Below, one piece after another: positions 7,809 to 16,545 of a stretch of 64,000 nt of DNA. The notes below the pieces were generated by a model, which was not told the DNA's origin, made no database searches, and saw only the letters and a list, made by a program, of their open reading frames with translations. Position 1 is the stretch's first letter, and every line of letters begins with the position of its first letter. This DNA is from JACPUX01 sp964517465 (GTDB lineage: Bacteria > Pseudomonadota > Gammaproteobacteria > Burkholderiales > Casimicrobiaceae): the NCBI GenBank assembly GCA_964517465.1, contig CAZFEK010000023.1:4777-68776 (forward strand), read 5' to 3'. The translations under genes were made by a program, and so were the position numbers.

Positions 7809-8786
7809 ATGCAGAGCAACGCATTTCTAACGCCGCGCAATATCGACGTGCAAAGCACGTCCCCGTTCCATGCCAAAGTGGTGATGGAGCCTTTCGAGCG
7901 TGGTTTCGGCCACACGCTCGGCAATGCCCTGCGTCGGGTGCTGCTGTCGTCGATGCCCGGATGGGCGCCCACCGAAGTGACCATATCCGGCGTCTTGCAC
8001 GAGTATTCCGCAATCGACGGCGTGCAGGAAGACGTGGTGGACATCCTGCTCAATCTCAAGGGCGTGGTGCTGAAGCTGCACAATCGCGACTCGGCACTGC
8101 TGCGCTTGGTGAAGTCCGGGGAGGGGCAGGTTACCGCCGCCGACATCGAGCTCACCCATGATGTCGAGATCATCAACCCCGAGCATGTCATAGCCCACCT
8201 CACCGCGGGCGGCAAACTCGAGATGGAAATCAAGGTTGAGCGCGGTCGGGGGTACCAGCCCGCCACTTCGCGCCCCAAGTCCGAATCGGCGCGCAGCATC
8301 GGCCGCATCATGCTCGACGCATCCTACAGCCCGGTGACTCGGGTCAGCTACGCGGTCGAGAGTGCTCGGGTGGAACAGCGCACCGATCTCGACAAGCTGG
8401 TGATGGACATCGAAACCAACGGCGCCATCGAGCCCGAGCACGCGATCCGCTATGCGGCGTCCATTCTGGTGGAGCAGCTGTCGGTTTTTGCCGATCTGCA
8501 AGGCACCGCCGCTCCGGTGGAGAGCCGTTCGGTCCAGCAGGTCGACCCCATCCTCCTGCGCCCGGTGGATGATCTCGAGCTCACCGTTCGTTCGGCCAAC
8601 TGCCTAAAGGCCGAAAATATTTACTATATCGGCGATCTCATTCAGCGCACCGAGAACGAGTTACTGAAAACTCCCAACCTTGGTCGAAAATCGCTCAATG
8701 AGATCAAAGAAGTGCTCGCCTCCCGTGGTCTTTCTCTCGGCATGAAGCTGGAGAACTGGCCGCCGGCGAACCTCGAGAAACCCTAA
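7809..8786 (+). CDS. rpoA: DNA-directed RNA polymerase subunit alpha
   Basis: The 325-residue alpha subunit nucleates RNA polymerase assembly. The N-terminal domain carries ERGFGHTLGNALRRVLLSSM (residues 27-46), the dimerisation helix. The C-terminal domain, from about residue 245, has LRPVDDLELTVRSANCLKAE and LGRKSLNEIKEVL, the helices that contact UP elements and activators. The acidic linker ties the two. It lies 28 bases after rpsD. Confidence 0.98.
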   Translation: MQSNAFLTPRNIDVQSTSPFHAKVVMEPFERGFGHTLGNALRRVLLSSMPGWAPTEVTISGVLHEYSAIDGVQEDVVDILLNLKGVVLKLHNRDSALLRLVKSGEGQVTAADIELTHDVEIINPEHVIAHLTAGGKLEMEIKVERGRGYQPATSRPKSESARSIGRIMLDASYSPVTRVSYAVESARVEQRTDLDKLVMDIETNGAIEPEHAIRYAASILVEQLSVFADLQGTAAPVESRSVQQVDPILLRPVDDLELTVRSANCLKAENIYYIGDLIQRTENELLKTPNLGRKSLNEIKEVLASRGLSLGMKLENWPPANLEKP

Positions 8787-8796
8787 GGAAGAGAGT

Positions 8797-8816
8797 GCCG
8801 GCGCCGAAGCGCCGGC
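8797..8816 (+). other. Perfect 8-bp hairpin in the rpoA-rplQ spacer
   Basis: GCCGGCGC (8797-8804) and GCGCCGGC (8809-8816) form a perfect stem around a CGAA loop. No run of T follows, so it is unlikely to stop transcription; it may mark an mRNA-processing or stabilising element between rpoA and rplQ. Function is not known. Confidence 0.45.
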
Positions 8817-8843
8817 GAATGAGAAGCCAGAAAGGGCAGTGCC

Positions 8844-9239
8844 ATGCGTCACCGTCACGGACTCCGCAAACTGAACCGCACCAGCAGTCATCGCTTGGCG
8901 ATGCTGCGCAATATGACCAATTCGCTTTTGCGTTACGAAGCAATCAAGACGACTTTGCCCAAGGCCAAAGAGCTGCGGCGCGTGGTCGAGCCGATGATTA
9001 CCCTTGGCAAGAAGCCGACGCTGGCGAATCGGCGCCTGGCCTTCAACCGCCTGCGTGACCGCGAAATGGTAGTCAAGCTGTTCGATGAGCTTGGGCCTCG
9101 CTTCGCCAAGCGCCCTGGCGGCTACTTGCGCATCCTGAAGTGCGGTTTCCGAGTGGGCGACAACGCCCCCATGGCTTTCGTCGAACTGCTTGACCGTCCG
9201 GAACCTGTTGCCGCGGCGGAGGCGCCTGTCGCGGAATAA
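8844..9239 (+). CDS. rplQ: 50S ribosomal protein L17
   Basis: L17 (131 residues) lies near the exit tunnel. MRHRHGLRKLNRTSSHR, then LAMLRNMTNSLLRYE, are diagnostic. Residues after about 115 (PEPVAAAEAPVAE) are a low-complexity alanine-rich tail common in betaproteobacterial L17. AAAGGG (8831-8836) is the ribosome binding site. It is the last gene of the alpha operon and is followed by a strong terminator. Confidence 0.97.
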   Translation: MRHRHGLRKLNRTSSHRLAMLRNMTNSLLRYEAIKTTLPKAKELRRVVEPMITLGKKPTLANRRLAFNRLRDREMVVKLFDELGPRFAKRPGGYLRILKCGFRVGDNAPMAFVELLDRPEPVAAAEAPVAE

Positions 9240-9261
9240 GCGCGCAGCCCTGAGAACACCG

Positions 9262-9301
9262 GCCCCCGGCGGAGCGATCCGCCGGGGGCTTTGTTTTATT
9301 T
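9262..9301 (+). terminator. Rho-independent terminator of the alpha operon
   Basis: A perfect 12-bp stem (9262-9273 with 9278-9289) with loop GCGA is followed by a T-rich run at 9290-9301. It begins 22 bases after the rplQ stop. Confidence 0.93.
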
Positions 9302-9609
9302 GCATGGCGAAGTGCTTTGCGTTTAACCTGGAAACGGCAGTTGGCCGCTTTGGGCGATTGGAAAGAGGTTGAGGATGAAAGAGCTTTGATTGTTTTCGTC
9401 GCTCACCCCGGGGGTGGGCCGCTCGCAGCGCATAGCGCGCACCGGACTTGGCGATGCGGCGTTGCAAATCCCCGGGAGGGGTCTAGCCTCGCTGCGGTGT
9501 GCGCCTTGCCTCGCCTGCGCTGGCACGAACTTCGCGCTGCATCCAACCGCCGTTTCTAGGATAATTGAAAAGCTGCCGCGGACTTTGGGCGCGGCCTCGG
9601 GGTTTACTC
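9302..9609. other. Intergenic stretch between the alpha operon and galE
   Basis: No convincing gene or RNA is seen in this roughly 310-base stretch. The only hint of function is GATAAT at 9560-9565, about 45 bases before galE; a partial -35 match (CTGCAT, 9537-9542) sits 17 bases upstream. A galE promoter here is plausible but weak. Confidence 0.4.
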
Positions 9610-10620
9610 ATGCGCATACTCGTCACCGGCGGTGCCGGTTACATCGGCTCGCACACTGCGGTCTTGCTCTTGCAGGCTGGCCACGAAGTGGTCATTCTCG
9701 ACAATTTGTGCAACAGCAGTGCAGCGATGATCGATCGCATCGGGCGCATCGCCGGCGTTTTGCCGCGGTTCTTGCACCTCGATCTGTGCGATCGCAACCG
9801 CCTGGAAGCAGAACTCGCCGCTGCGGCCCCGCAAGCGGTATTACATTTCGCTGCGCTCAAAGCGGTGGGCGAATCGGTGGCGCGCCCGCTGGCTTATTAT
9901 CAAAACAACCTGCATGGCACGCTCAATCTGCTGGAAGTGCTCGATGCGCTGGGTGTGCGGCTGTTTGTTTTTTCTTCTTCAGCCTGCGTGTATGGTGATC
10001 CTGTCCGGCTGCCCCTCACTGAAGACGCGCCCCTGGCGCCGACCAGTCCTTACGGGCGCAGCAAATCGATCATCGAGCAAATGCTCGCCGACCTGCAGCT
10101 TGCAGAGCCAGCTTGGCGTATCGCTTGCCTGCGCTACTTCAACCCCGTGGGGGCGCATCCGAGCGGATTGATCGGTGAAAACCCGCGCGGCGTGCCCAAT
10201 AACCTGGCCCCCTATATCGCCCAGGTTGCTGCGGGCAAGCGAGAGCGCCTGCAAGTATTCGGCGCCGACTACCCCACGCCGGACGGCACGGGAGTGCGCG
10301 ACTACCTGCATGTCATGGATCTCGCCGCAGGCCACTTGGCCGCGCTCGATTATCTCCTTGCCGGCGGCTCTTCGCTGACGGTGAACCTCGGCACCGGGCG
10401 CGGCTATTCGGTGCTGGAGCTCGTCGCAGCTTTCGAGAAGGCGAGCGGGAAGCGCATTCCGTTTGAAATCGTATCGCGCCGACCGGGAGATATCGCGACC
10501 TGTTTCGCCGATGCGAGTCTGGCGAAGTCGGCCTTGCACTGGCAGGCCCGGCGCAGCCTCGAGGAGATGTGCGTCGACGCCTGGCGCTGGCAAGCACACC
10601 ACCCCAACGGACTGGAGTAG
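9610..10620 (+). CDS. galE: UDP-glucose 4-epimerase
   Basis: GalE interconverts UDP-glucose and UDP-galactose with bound NAD, feeding LPS and exopolysaccharide synthesis. The 336-residue product begins with the Rossmann motif MRILVTGGAGYIG (GxxGxxG at 7-13). The catalytic set is present: serine in FSSSACVYGDP and the Y-x3-K pair in SPYGRSK. ATG 9610 is chosen because it places the Rossmann strand at the N-terminus; longer in-frame starts add only low-quality sequence. It stands alone between the ribosomal cluster and a tRNA gene. Confidence 0.95.
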   Translation: MRILVTGGAGYIGSHTAVLLLQAGHEVVILDNLCNSSAAMIDRIGRIAGVLPRFLHLDLCDRNRLEAELAAAAPQAVLHFAALKAVGESVARPLAYYQNNLHGTLNLLEVLDALGVRLFVFSSSACVYGDPVRLPLTEDAPLAPTSPYGRSKSIIEQMLADLQLAEPAWRIACLRYFNPVGAHPSGLIGENPRGVPNNLAPYIAQVAAGKRERLQVFGADYPTPDGTGVRDYLHVMDLAAGHLAALDYLLAGGSSLTVNLGTGRGYSVLELVAAFEKASGKRIPFEIVSRRPGDIATCFADASLAKSALHWQARRSLEEMCVDAWRWQAHHPNGLE

Positions 10621-10661
10621 GCGAGCCGGCCATCCGGGCGGACCCTCGTGCACAAAGGGAA

Positions 10662-10738
10662 TGGTCGGGGTGAGAGGATTTGAACCTCCGACTCCTGCGT
10701 CCCGAACGCAGTACTCTACCAGGCTGAGCTACACCCCG
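10662..10738 (-). tRNA. tRNA-Pro (anticodon CGG)
   Basis: On the minus strand the 77-base gene folds as a cloverleaf. The acceptor stem is CGGGGTG with CACCCCG, the D arm contains AGCTCAGCCTGGTAGAG, and the anticodon stem CTGCG/CGCAG encloses TTCGGGA, giving anticodon CGG. The T arm carries GGTTCAAATCC. A is the discriminator base and CCA is encoded in the DNA (10664-10662). It reads toward the end of galE. Confidence 0.96.
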
Positions 10739-10791
10739 AGGCGGCGCATCGAATCGTGCCAATGCGCGGAACAGTCGTCGGAACCGAGAAG

Positions 10792-11760
10792 CTAATGCGT
10801 TCGATCGACCGCAAAGACTGCTAATTCTATCAGAGCATCGCGATGCTTGGAACTCCCAAGACGCGCAAGCTGCGCGCTTGCTCGACGTGCTTCCTCGCGC
10901 GCGCACTCGCGAGCATAATCGAGCGCATCGGTGCGGCGTATCGCGTTCAGTACCGGCGCGAAGTCCTCGATTCGAGCCTCGGCAATCGCCCTGCGCAGCA
11001 CGCCCGCATCCTCGGAATTGCCCACCAGCATGGCGCGAATGAGCGGAAGGGTCGCTTTTCCTTCGGCGAGATCATCCCCCAGGTTCTTGCCGATATCCTC
11101 GTGACTTCCGGAGTAGTCGAGCACGTCGTCAATTAGCTGAAAGGCGGTTCCGACATGCATTCCGTACGCGGCCAGGGCGTCTTCCGTGGCCGGGTCGGCT
11201 CTGCCGAGCACGCCCCCGATGCGCATTGCGGCTTCGAAGAGCTTGGCGGTCTTGCAGCGGATCACTTCGAGGTAGTGCGACTCATCCAGATCGGGGTTGC
11301 CGCAGTTGAGCAACTGCAGCACTTCGCCTTCGGCAATCACGTTGGTCGCGTCGCTCAGAATGCGCAGGATCCGCATATTGTCGACCGCAACCATCATTTG
11401 GAAAGCGCGCGAATAGAGAAAATCGCCGACCAAAACGCTTGCCGCGTTGCCGAACATTGCATTTGCCGTAGCGCGTCCGCGGCGCAAAGAAGACTCATCA
11501 ACCACATCGTCATGCAGCAAAGTGGCGGTATGGATCAATTCGATCACGGCGGCCAGCAATGGCGCATTGGGGCCGCCATAACCGCAGGCGCGCGCGGCGA
11601 GCAGCAACAGTGCCGGGCGCAGCCGCTTGCCGCCGCTATTGATGATGTATTCAGAGACTTGGCTGACCAGGGCGACCTCGGAATGCAGGTGCTCACTGAG
11701 GCAGGAATCCACCGCAGCCATGTCGTCCTGCAGCAGGGTTCGAAGCGATTCCGGGGTCAC
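10792..11760 (-). CDS. ispB: Octaprenyl (polyprenyl) diphosphate synthase
   Basis: IspB is a trans-polyprenyl synthase that makes the ubiquinone side chain from FPP and IPP. The 322-residue protein has both aspartate-rich motifs: LLHDDVVDES (first) and LIDDVLDYSG (second). GGKRLRP near residue 43 is the IPP-binding segment. The start is GTG (11760-11758); an internal ATG 13 codons later is possible. The chain length cannot be read from sequence. It has its own promoter and is divergent from rplU, the usual ispB/rplU arrangement. Confidence 0.93.
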   Translation of the reverse strand: MTPESLRTLLQDDMAAVDSCLSEHLHSEVALVSQVSEYIINSGGKRLRPALLLLAARACGYGGPNAPLLAAVIELIHTATLLHDDVVDESSLRRGRATANAMFGNAASVLVGDFLYSRAFQMMVAVDNMRILRILSDATNVIAEGEVLQLLNCGNPDLDESHYLEVIRCKTAKLFEAAMRIGGVLGRADPATEDALAAYGMHVGTAFQLIDDVLDYSGSHEDIGKNLGDDLAEGKATLPLIRAMLVGNSEDAGVLRRAIAEARIEDFAPVLNAIRRTDALDYARECAREEARRASAQLARLGSSKHRDALIELAVFAVDRTH

Positions 11761-11821
11761 TGTCTGTTCTCGGCAGCACGGCGCGCTGCGGCCGAAAGCT
11801 GTTGGCTATAATAAGCTCTCT

Positions 11822-11851
11822 ATGCTAGGTGGCAGGCTATGCTCGTGTCAA
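11822..11851 (-). promoter_or_regulatory. Sigma70 promoter of ispB
   Basis: On the minus strand TTGACA (11851-11846, perfect -35) and TAGCAT (11827-11822) are 18 bases apart, placing the transcript start about 55 bases before the ispB GTG. Confidence 0.7.
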
Positions 11852-11998
11852 GTTTGAGTTTGGGCCGAGGCGAGTTTGCCGCTGGGCTGCTTGCCTTCGG
11901 CCACCGAAGTTGGGGGCTGCGCGATGATCGCGGGAAGACCCGAGCCGCGTGGCCCGGCAGGCGCGCCTCCTTACTCAGGCCTTCAGGCCCATTTTTCT

Positions 11999-12027
11999 TT
12001 GACTCGCCGCTCGTTACGGGCTAAAAT
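11999..12027 (+). promoter_or_regulatory. Sigma70 promoter of rplU-rpmA
   Basis: TTGACT (11999-12004) and TAAAAT (12022-12027) are 17 bases apart, 30 bases before the rplU start. Both hexamers match consensus in five of six positions. Confidence 0.8.
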
Positions 12028-12057
12028 TCCACCCTTTTCTCTAACCAGGCAAAATCC

Positions 12058-12372
12058 ATGTATGCGGTCATAAAAACCGGCGGCAAGCAGTATCGCGTCG
12101 CGGCCGGCGAAAAACTCAAGGTAGAACAGATACCGGCAGACATTGGTGCGGAAGTGGTGCTCGACCAGGTTCTGATGGTCGGCGAAGGCGACGGCGTTAA
12201 AGTCGGCCAGCCTCTTCTCTCCGGTGCTTCGGTCAAAGCCACCGTGCTGGCGCAGGGTCGCGCCGACAAAGTGCGCATTTTTAAGATGCGGCGCCGCAAG
12301 CATTATCAGAAGCACCAGGGGCATCGCCAGTACTACACCGAGCTGCGCATCGACAGCATCAACGCCGCGTAA
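12058..12372 (+). CDS. rplU: 50S ribosomal protein L21
   Basis: L21 (104 residues) starts MYAVIKTGGKQYRVAAGEKL and ends with the basic KMRRRKHYQKHQGHRQ segment that binds 23S rRNA. It is cotranscribed with rpmA 11 bases downstream. Confidence 0.98.
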   Translation: MYAVIKTGGKQYRVAAGEKLKVEQIPADIGAEVVLDQVLMVGEGDGVKVGQPLLSGASVKATVLAQGRADKVRIFKMRRRKHYQKHQGHRQYYTELRIDSINAA

Positions 12373-12383
12373 GGAGCACCGAT

Positions 12384-12647
12384 ATGGCACATAAGAAGGC
12401 GGGCGGCAGCTCGCGAAACGGCCGCGATTCCCAGTCGAAGCGCTTGGGCGTCAAGGCTTATGGCGGTGAAGTAATCACTGCGGGAAGCATCATCGTGCGC
12501 CAGCGCGGAACCAAGATGCATGCTGGCAACAACGTCGGCACCGGCAAGGATCACACGCTCTATGCGCTGATTGACGGCAAAGTGAGCTTTACCGTCAAAG
12601 GCGCGACAAAAAGGGCCACCGTCTGCGTGGAGCCGGTTGCCGGCTAA
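12384..12647 (+). CDS. rpmA: 50S ribosomal protein L27
   Basis: L27 (87 residues) reaches the peptidyl-transferase centre with its N-terminus. MAHKKAGGSSRNGRDSQSKR is the canonical unprocessed start, without the Firmicute-type cleavable extension. AAGGAG (12371-12376) precedes the ATG. The gene ends in a terminator and converges on lptG; the GTPase gene obgE, which often follows rpmA, is not here. Confidence 0.98.
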   Translation: MAHKKAGGSSRNGRDSQSKRLGVKAYGGEVITAGSIIVRQRGTKMHAGNNVGTGKDHTLYALIDGKVSFTVKGATKRATVCVEPVAG

Positions 12648-12678
12648 TGACGCAGCCGCGACTGCGGCGCACTGCGAA

Positions 12679-12714
12679 AACAAAAGCCCCAGGCCTCGAC
12701 CTGGGGCTTTTGTT
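12679..12714. terminator. Bidirectional terminator between rpmA and lptG
   Basis: A perfect 15-bp stem (12679-12693 with 12700-12714) around the loop CCTCGA has A-rich and T-rich ends, so it can terminate rpmA on the plus strand and lptF-lptG on the minus strand. Confidence 0.9.
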
Positions 12715-12738
12715 TGGTGCGCCCGGCACGGGCACAGC

Positions 12739-13812
12739 TTAGCGCCTTTCCATGCGCCAGATCAGTCCCACGGCGGCGGAAAGGAAGAACAGAGACGGCA
12801 GAAGCGCGCTCAAGATCGGAGGCCAGTCGTAAAGCAGCCCCAGATAGGAGAAGAGGCGGTTCAGGAGCATAAAGACCAATCCGAGCATGATGCCCGAGAA
12901 GATTCGCCAGCCAAGGCCACCGGCGCGACGCTGGAATTGGGCAAACGGGATAGCCATAGCCATCAATACGAGGATTGAAGCCGGATACAGCGCTTTGGTC
13001 CAAAAGGCAATTTCGAAGCGAGACGCCTTTTGACCGTTTTGTTGCAGGTGCGCGATATTCTGATAGAGCGAAGTAAGCGAGAGCATCTCCGGAGCAACCT
13101 GCAAGCCGTCGAACATCGCTGGAGCGAGCACCGTGCTCCAGGACTCCTCTTCCTGGCGGGAGATTTTCGCGCCCTCCGCCCCGAACTCGGTGCGGGTAAC
13201 TTTTTGCAGCCGCCACTGGCGTTCGCCCAAGAAATTGGCGAACTCGGCAAAGCGCAGCTCGCGCAGGCGCCAATCGGGCGAGAACTCGAAGATTCGCACC
13301 CCCATCAGGGTGTTGTTAGGCAGCACATGCTGCACATTCACAAACGTCTTCTCCTGCTTGAACCAGAATCCCGTGCGAAACTCCTGTGCGACCATTCCTT
13401 TGGTCGATTGCAGGCGCACTTGTTGGGCCAATTGCTCCGACGCTGGCGCCACCAACTCGCCGAGCAGAAATGTCGCCAGCAACAGCGCCAAGCCGACTCG
13501 ACCGATGGCTCGAGAAACCTGGACGAGCGACGCGCCTCCGGTGCGCATCACGGTGAATTCGGAATTGGCCACCAGCACGGACAACGCGGTCAGAGTGCCG
13601 ATCAGAGCGGCGATCGGCGCCAGTTCGTAGGCGTGACCGGGCGCGTTGAGCAGCACGAAAAGCAGCACCCGACCCAAGCGATAGCTGCCTTGGCCGAGGT
13701 CGCGCAATTCGTTGATGAGATCGAAAAAGGAAAACAGCATCACCAAGGCCGCGAACACCAGCAGCGTCGCCGCGCCAATCTCGCGGCCCAGGTAGCGGGA
13801 GAGCGTTTTCAC
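12739..13812 (-). CDS. lptG: LPS export ABC transporter permease LptG
   Basis: LptG is one of the two inner-membrane permeases of the LptB2FG complex that extracts LPS from the inner membrane. The 357-residue product has the family layout: TM helices at the N-terminus (TLLVFAALVMLFSFFDLINE), a central periplasmic beta-jellyroll region, and a C-terminal TM block. The GTG start (13812-13810) overlaps the lptF stop as GTGA and gives VKTLSRYLGREI, the typical start. It converges on rpmA. Confidence 0.93.
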   Translation of the reverse strand: MKTLSRYLGREIGAATLLVFAALVMLFSFFDLINELRDLGQGSYRLGRVLLFVLLNAPGHAYELAPIAALIGTLTALSVLVANSEFTVMRTGGASLVQVSRAIGRVGLALLLATFLLGELVAPASEQLAQQVRLQSTKGMVAQEFRTGFWFKQEKTFVNVQHVLPNNTLMGVRIFEFSPDWRLRELRFAEFANFLGERQWRLQKVTRTEFGAEGAKISRQEEESWSTVLAPAMFDGLQVAPEMLSLTSLYQNIAHLQQNGQKASRFEIAFWTKALYPASILVLMAMAIPFAQFQRRAGGLGWRIFSGIMLGLVFMLLNRLFSYLGLLYDWPPILSALLPSLFFLSAAVGLIWRMERR

Positions 13813-14903
13813 GCGCGCGCTCGCAAACTGCCCAGCAGCTTGAATACGGACAGACGCCGGTAAAACAGCGCCAACACCAGCGCGGCCGTGAGCCCGTGAA
13901 TCAACAGAATGCCGGCAAGCAAACCGATGCTTCCTTGGGCGATCATCGACTGCGCAATTGAAGTGCAGCTGCTGTAGATCGCCCAGATCAATCCTGCCAC
14001 GATGAGGTTGAAGGATCGTCCAACCCGCGGATCGACGTGCGCCAGGGGAATCGCCAAAAAAACGAGAATCAGCGCCGCCAGCGGGAGGCTGATGCGCCAA
14101 TAGAGTTCGGCGATTTCTGGGCTCGTTCCGTTGAGGACCAGCTGGAGTGTGTCGACTGCCTTGAGCGACGGCGGCTGGGCGCGCACTTCAGCCGCGTCGA
14201 TGCGCATGCCGTGCACCTCGAAGTCGACATAGCGGTAACCCGCGGTGCCCGGGACTCCCTCATAGCGCCGGCCGTTCTTTAGGATAATGAAGCGGTCCCC
14301 GTTGGGCTGGGTTTCGAGCGAGCCGCTTGCTGCGACCACGGTTACGAGCTGGTCTTGCTCGACGGCCTGGGCAAAGAAATTGTTGATGCTGTTGTCCAGG
14401 GCATTGAAGCTCTCGACAAAAAACACCAGCAGTCGCTGGTTGCGCTTCACTTCCTTGAAAAGCCCGGGCGAAAGCGCCGAAACCTCCTCGCGCGCTTCCA
14501 AGAGGCGCTGGTATTCCTCGCTCTTTTGGGTTGCCCAAGGCGAAAGGGCGACGCTGAGCAGCGCGACCACCAGTACTACCGGAAGCGCAAATACAGCGAC
14601 CGGCCGCAGCCAGGCCGTCAAACTTTGCCCGGCGGTGAACCAGACAATCATCTCGCTATCGCGGTGGGCGCGCGTTAAAGCCAGCAGAACGGCCAAAAAA
14701 GCCGAAAGGGTGATCAAAACCGGCAAATAGTACAGAGCTTTGAAGCCCAGAATAGCCACTACACCCTCGGTGGCCAGGGTACCCCTCGCCGCTGCGCCCA
14801 AGAGCCGAATCAGCTGCTGGGTGAAAAGAATGCCCAGCAGAACGGTAAAAAGGCTAGCCGCGGTGGCCGCCAGCTCGCGCAGCAAAGCTCGCTGAAAAAT
14901 CAT
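13809..14903 (-). CDS. lptF: LPS export ABC transporter permease LptF
   Basis: LptF pairs with LptG in the LPS transporter. The 364-residue product starts MIFQRALLRELAATA with a membrane helix following, then residues LPVLITLSAFLAVLLAL; a periplasmic domain occupies roughly 120-260 and three more helices end the protein. ATG 14903 is the family start; open frame upstream of it is not conserved-looking. It is first in the lptF-lptG pair and divergent from pepA, a common proteobacterial order. Confidence 0.93.
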   Translation of the reverse strand: MIFQRALLRELAATAASLFTVLLGILFTQQLIRLLGAAARGTLATEGVVAILGFKALYYLPVLITLSAFLAVLLALTRAHRDSEMIVWFTAGQSLTAWLRPVAVFALPVVLVVALLSVALSPWATQKSEEYQRLLEAREEVSALSPGLFKEVKRNQRLLVFFVESFNALDNSINNFFAQAVEQDQLVTVVAASGSLETQPNGDRFIILKNGRRYEGVPGTAGYRYVDFEVHGMRIDAAEVRAQPPSLKAVDTLQLVLNGTSPEIAELYWRISLPLAALILVFLAIPLAHVDPRVGRSFNLIVAGLIWAIYSSCTSIAQSMIAQGSIGLLAGILLIHGLTAALVLALFYRRLSVFKLLGSLRARA

Positions 14904-14916
14904 TTTTGGGCCGATT

Positions 14917-14946
14917 TTGACATTCTTGGCGAGATACGCGGATAAT
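14917..14946 (+). promoter_or_regulatory. Sigma70 promoter of pepA
   Basis: TTGACA (14917-14922, perfect) and GATAAT (14941-14946, five of six) are 18 bases apart, about 95 bases before the pepA ATG in the lptF/pepA divergent gap. Confidence 0.72.
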
Positions 14947-15041
14947 CCGCCCTTGTCCAACCATTTTGCCCGGTTTCGCGTATCGGTGCAGGCACCGTCG
15001 GTGCTGGCGAAAAGACCACGAGATCCGGCCCTGAAAGATAC

Positions 15042-16538
15042 ATGGAATTTACCATAAAAAGCGGCAGCCCTGAAAAACAGCGCAGCGCCTGCGTGGTGGT
15101 GGGGGTGTTCGACAATCGCAAGCCGGGGTTGTCTGCGGAGTTGATCGACCGGGCGTCGAACGGTTATCTCTCGGAGATCATCCGGCGGGGTGACATGGAA
15201 GGGAAGCTTGGCAGCACGCTGCTGCTGCACAACGTTCCCGGCACGCTGTGCGACCGCGTGCTCTTGCTCGGACTGGGGAAGGAGCGGGAGTTTCGCGAAA
15301 AAGAATTCCGCCAGTCGATTCGATCGGCAGTGAAACTGCTCAACGAAACCGGCTCCTATGAGGCGGTTCTTTACCTTACCGAAGAAGCGGTGAAGCGCCG
15401 CGATATCGCCTGGCGAGTCGAACATGCCGTGGTGATGGCCATGGATGCCGTCTACCGCTTTGATCGTATGAAGAGCCACCCCGAAGAGGTGCGCCGACCG
15501 CTGCGCAAACTCACCCTTTCAGTGCCGCAACGCAGCGACTTGCCTTCGGGAGAAGCCGCCGCGAAGAGGGGGCTGGCCATCGCGCATGGGGCGGCTTTGG
15601 CGAGGGATCTGGGCAATCTTCCCGGAAATTTTTGCACGCCGAGCTATTTGGGAGAGCAAGCCCTTGCCATGGGCAAGGAACTCGACTTCAAGGTTCAGGT
15701 GCTGGACCGAAGCGAAATCGAGAAGTTGGGCATGGGGTCTTTCCTCTCCGTCACCAACGGTTCTGCCGAACCACCGCGCTTCATCGTGATGGAGTATTTC
15801 AACGGAACCAAGAAGACCAAACCGCACGTGCTCGTGGGCAAAGGTATTACCTTCGACAGCGGCGGTATCTCGCTCAAGCCCGGTCCCGAAATGGACGAGA
15901 TGAAGTTCGACATGTGCGGCGCCGCGGCTGTGCTCGGATCTTTTCGCTCGATTGCTGAGATCGGTGCCAAGATCAACTTGGTGGGGCTCATCCCGGCCTG
16001 CGAAAACCTTCCCGGCGGGCGGGCCACCAAGCCCGGCGACGTGGTGAAGAGCATGTCCGGGCAAACCATAGAGATTCTGAATACCGATGCCGAAGGCCGT
16101 TTGATTTTATGCGATGCCCTGACTTACGCCGAGCGCTACGACCCGGCGGCGGTGATCGACATCGCCACGCTGACCGGGGCCTGCATCATCGCGTTGGGTA
16201 ACGTCGCCTCGGGCCTACTCAGCAACAACGACGTCCTCGCCCGCGCACTTCTGACCGCGGGCGAAGAAGCCTATGACCGCGCCTGGCAGTTGCCGCTCTG
16301 GGAAGAGTACCAAGAGCAACTGCAGAGCAACTTTGCCGATTTCGCGAACATCGGCGGGCGGCCGGCGGGGACCATCACTGCGGCGTGTTTCCTTTCGCGC
16401 TTCACCAAGAAATACGACTGGGCACACCTGGACATTGCCGGAGTGGCGCACAAAGGCGGAAAGGAGAAAGGCGCCACGGGCCGCCCGGTGCCTTTGCTCA
16501 CGCGTTACCTCTTGGACGTTGCGGCCCGCGAAACTTGA
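15042..16538 (+). CDS. pepA: Leucyl aminopeptidase (M17)
   Basis: PepA is a cytosolic hexameric dizinc aminopeptidase; in E. coli it also binds DNA at Xer sites. The 498-residue protein has an N-terminal M17 domain and a catalytic C-terminal domain with metal ligands in GKGITFDSGG and the signature NTDAEGRL. The active-site lysine lies in VGKGITFD. The holC gene follows after seven bases, as in many proteobacteria. Confidence 0.96.
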   Translation: MEFTIKSGSPEKQRSACVVVGVFDNRKPGLSAELIDRASNGYLSEIIRRGDMEGKLGSTLLLHNVPGTLCDRVLLLGLGKEREFREKEFRQSIRSAVKLLNETGSYEAVLYLTEEAVKRRDIAWRVEHAVVMAMDAVYRFDRMKSHPEEVRRPLRKLTLSVPQRSDLPSGEAAAKRGLAIAHGAALARDLGNLPGNFCTPSYLGEQALAMGKELDFKVQVLDRSEIEKLGMGSFLSVTNGSAEPPRFIVMEYFNGTKKTKPHVLVGKGITFDSGGISLKPGPEMDEMKFDMCGAAAVLGSFRSIAEIGAKINLVGLIPACENLPGGRATKPGDVVKSMSGQTIEILNTDAEGRLILCDALTYAERYDPAAVIDIATLTGACIIALGNVASGLLSNNDVLARALLTAGEEAYDRAWQLPLWEEYQEQLQSNFADFANIGGRPAGTITAACFLSRFTKKYDWAHLDIAGVAHKGGKEKGATGRPVPLLTRYLLDVAARET

Positions 16539-16545
16539 GACGGTG

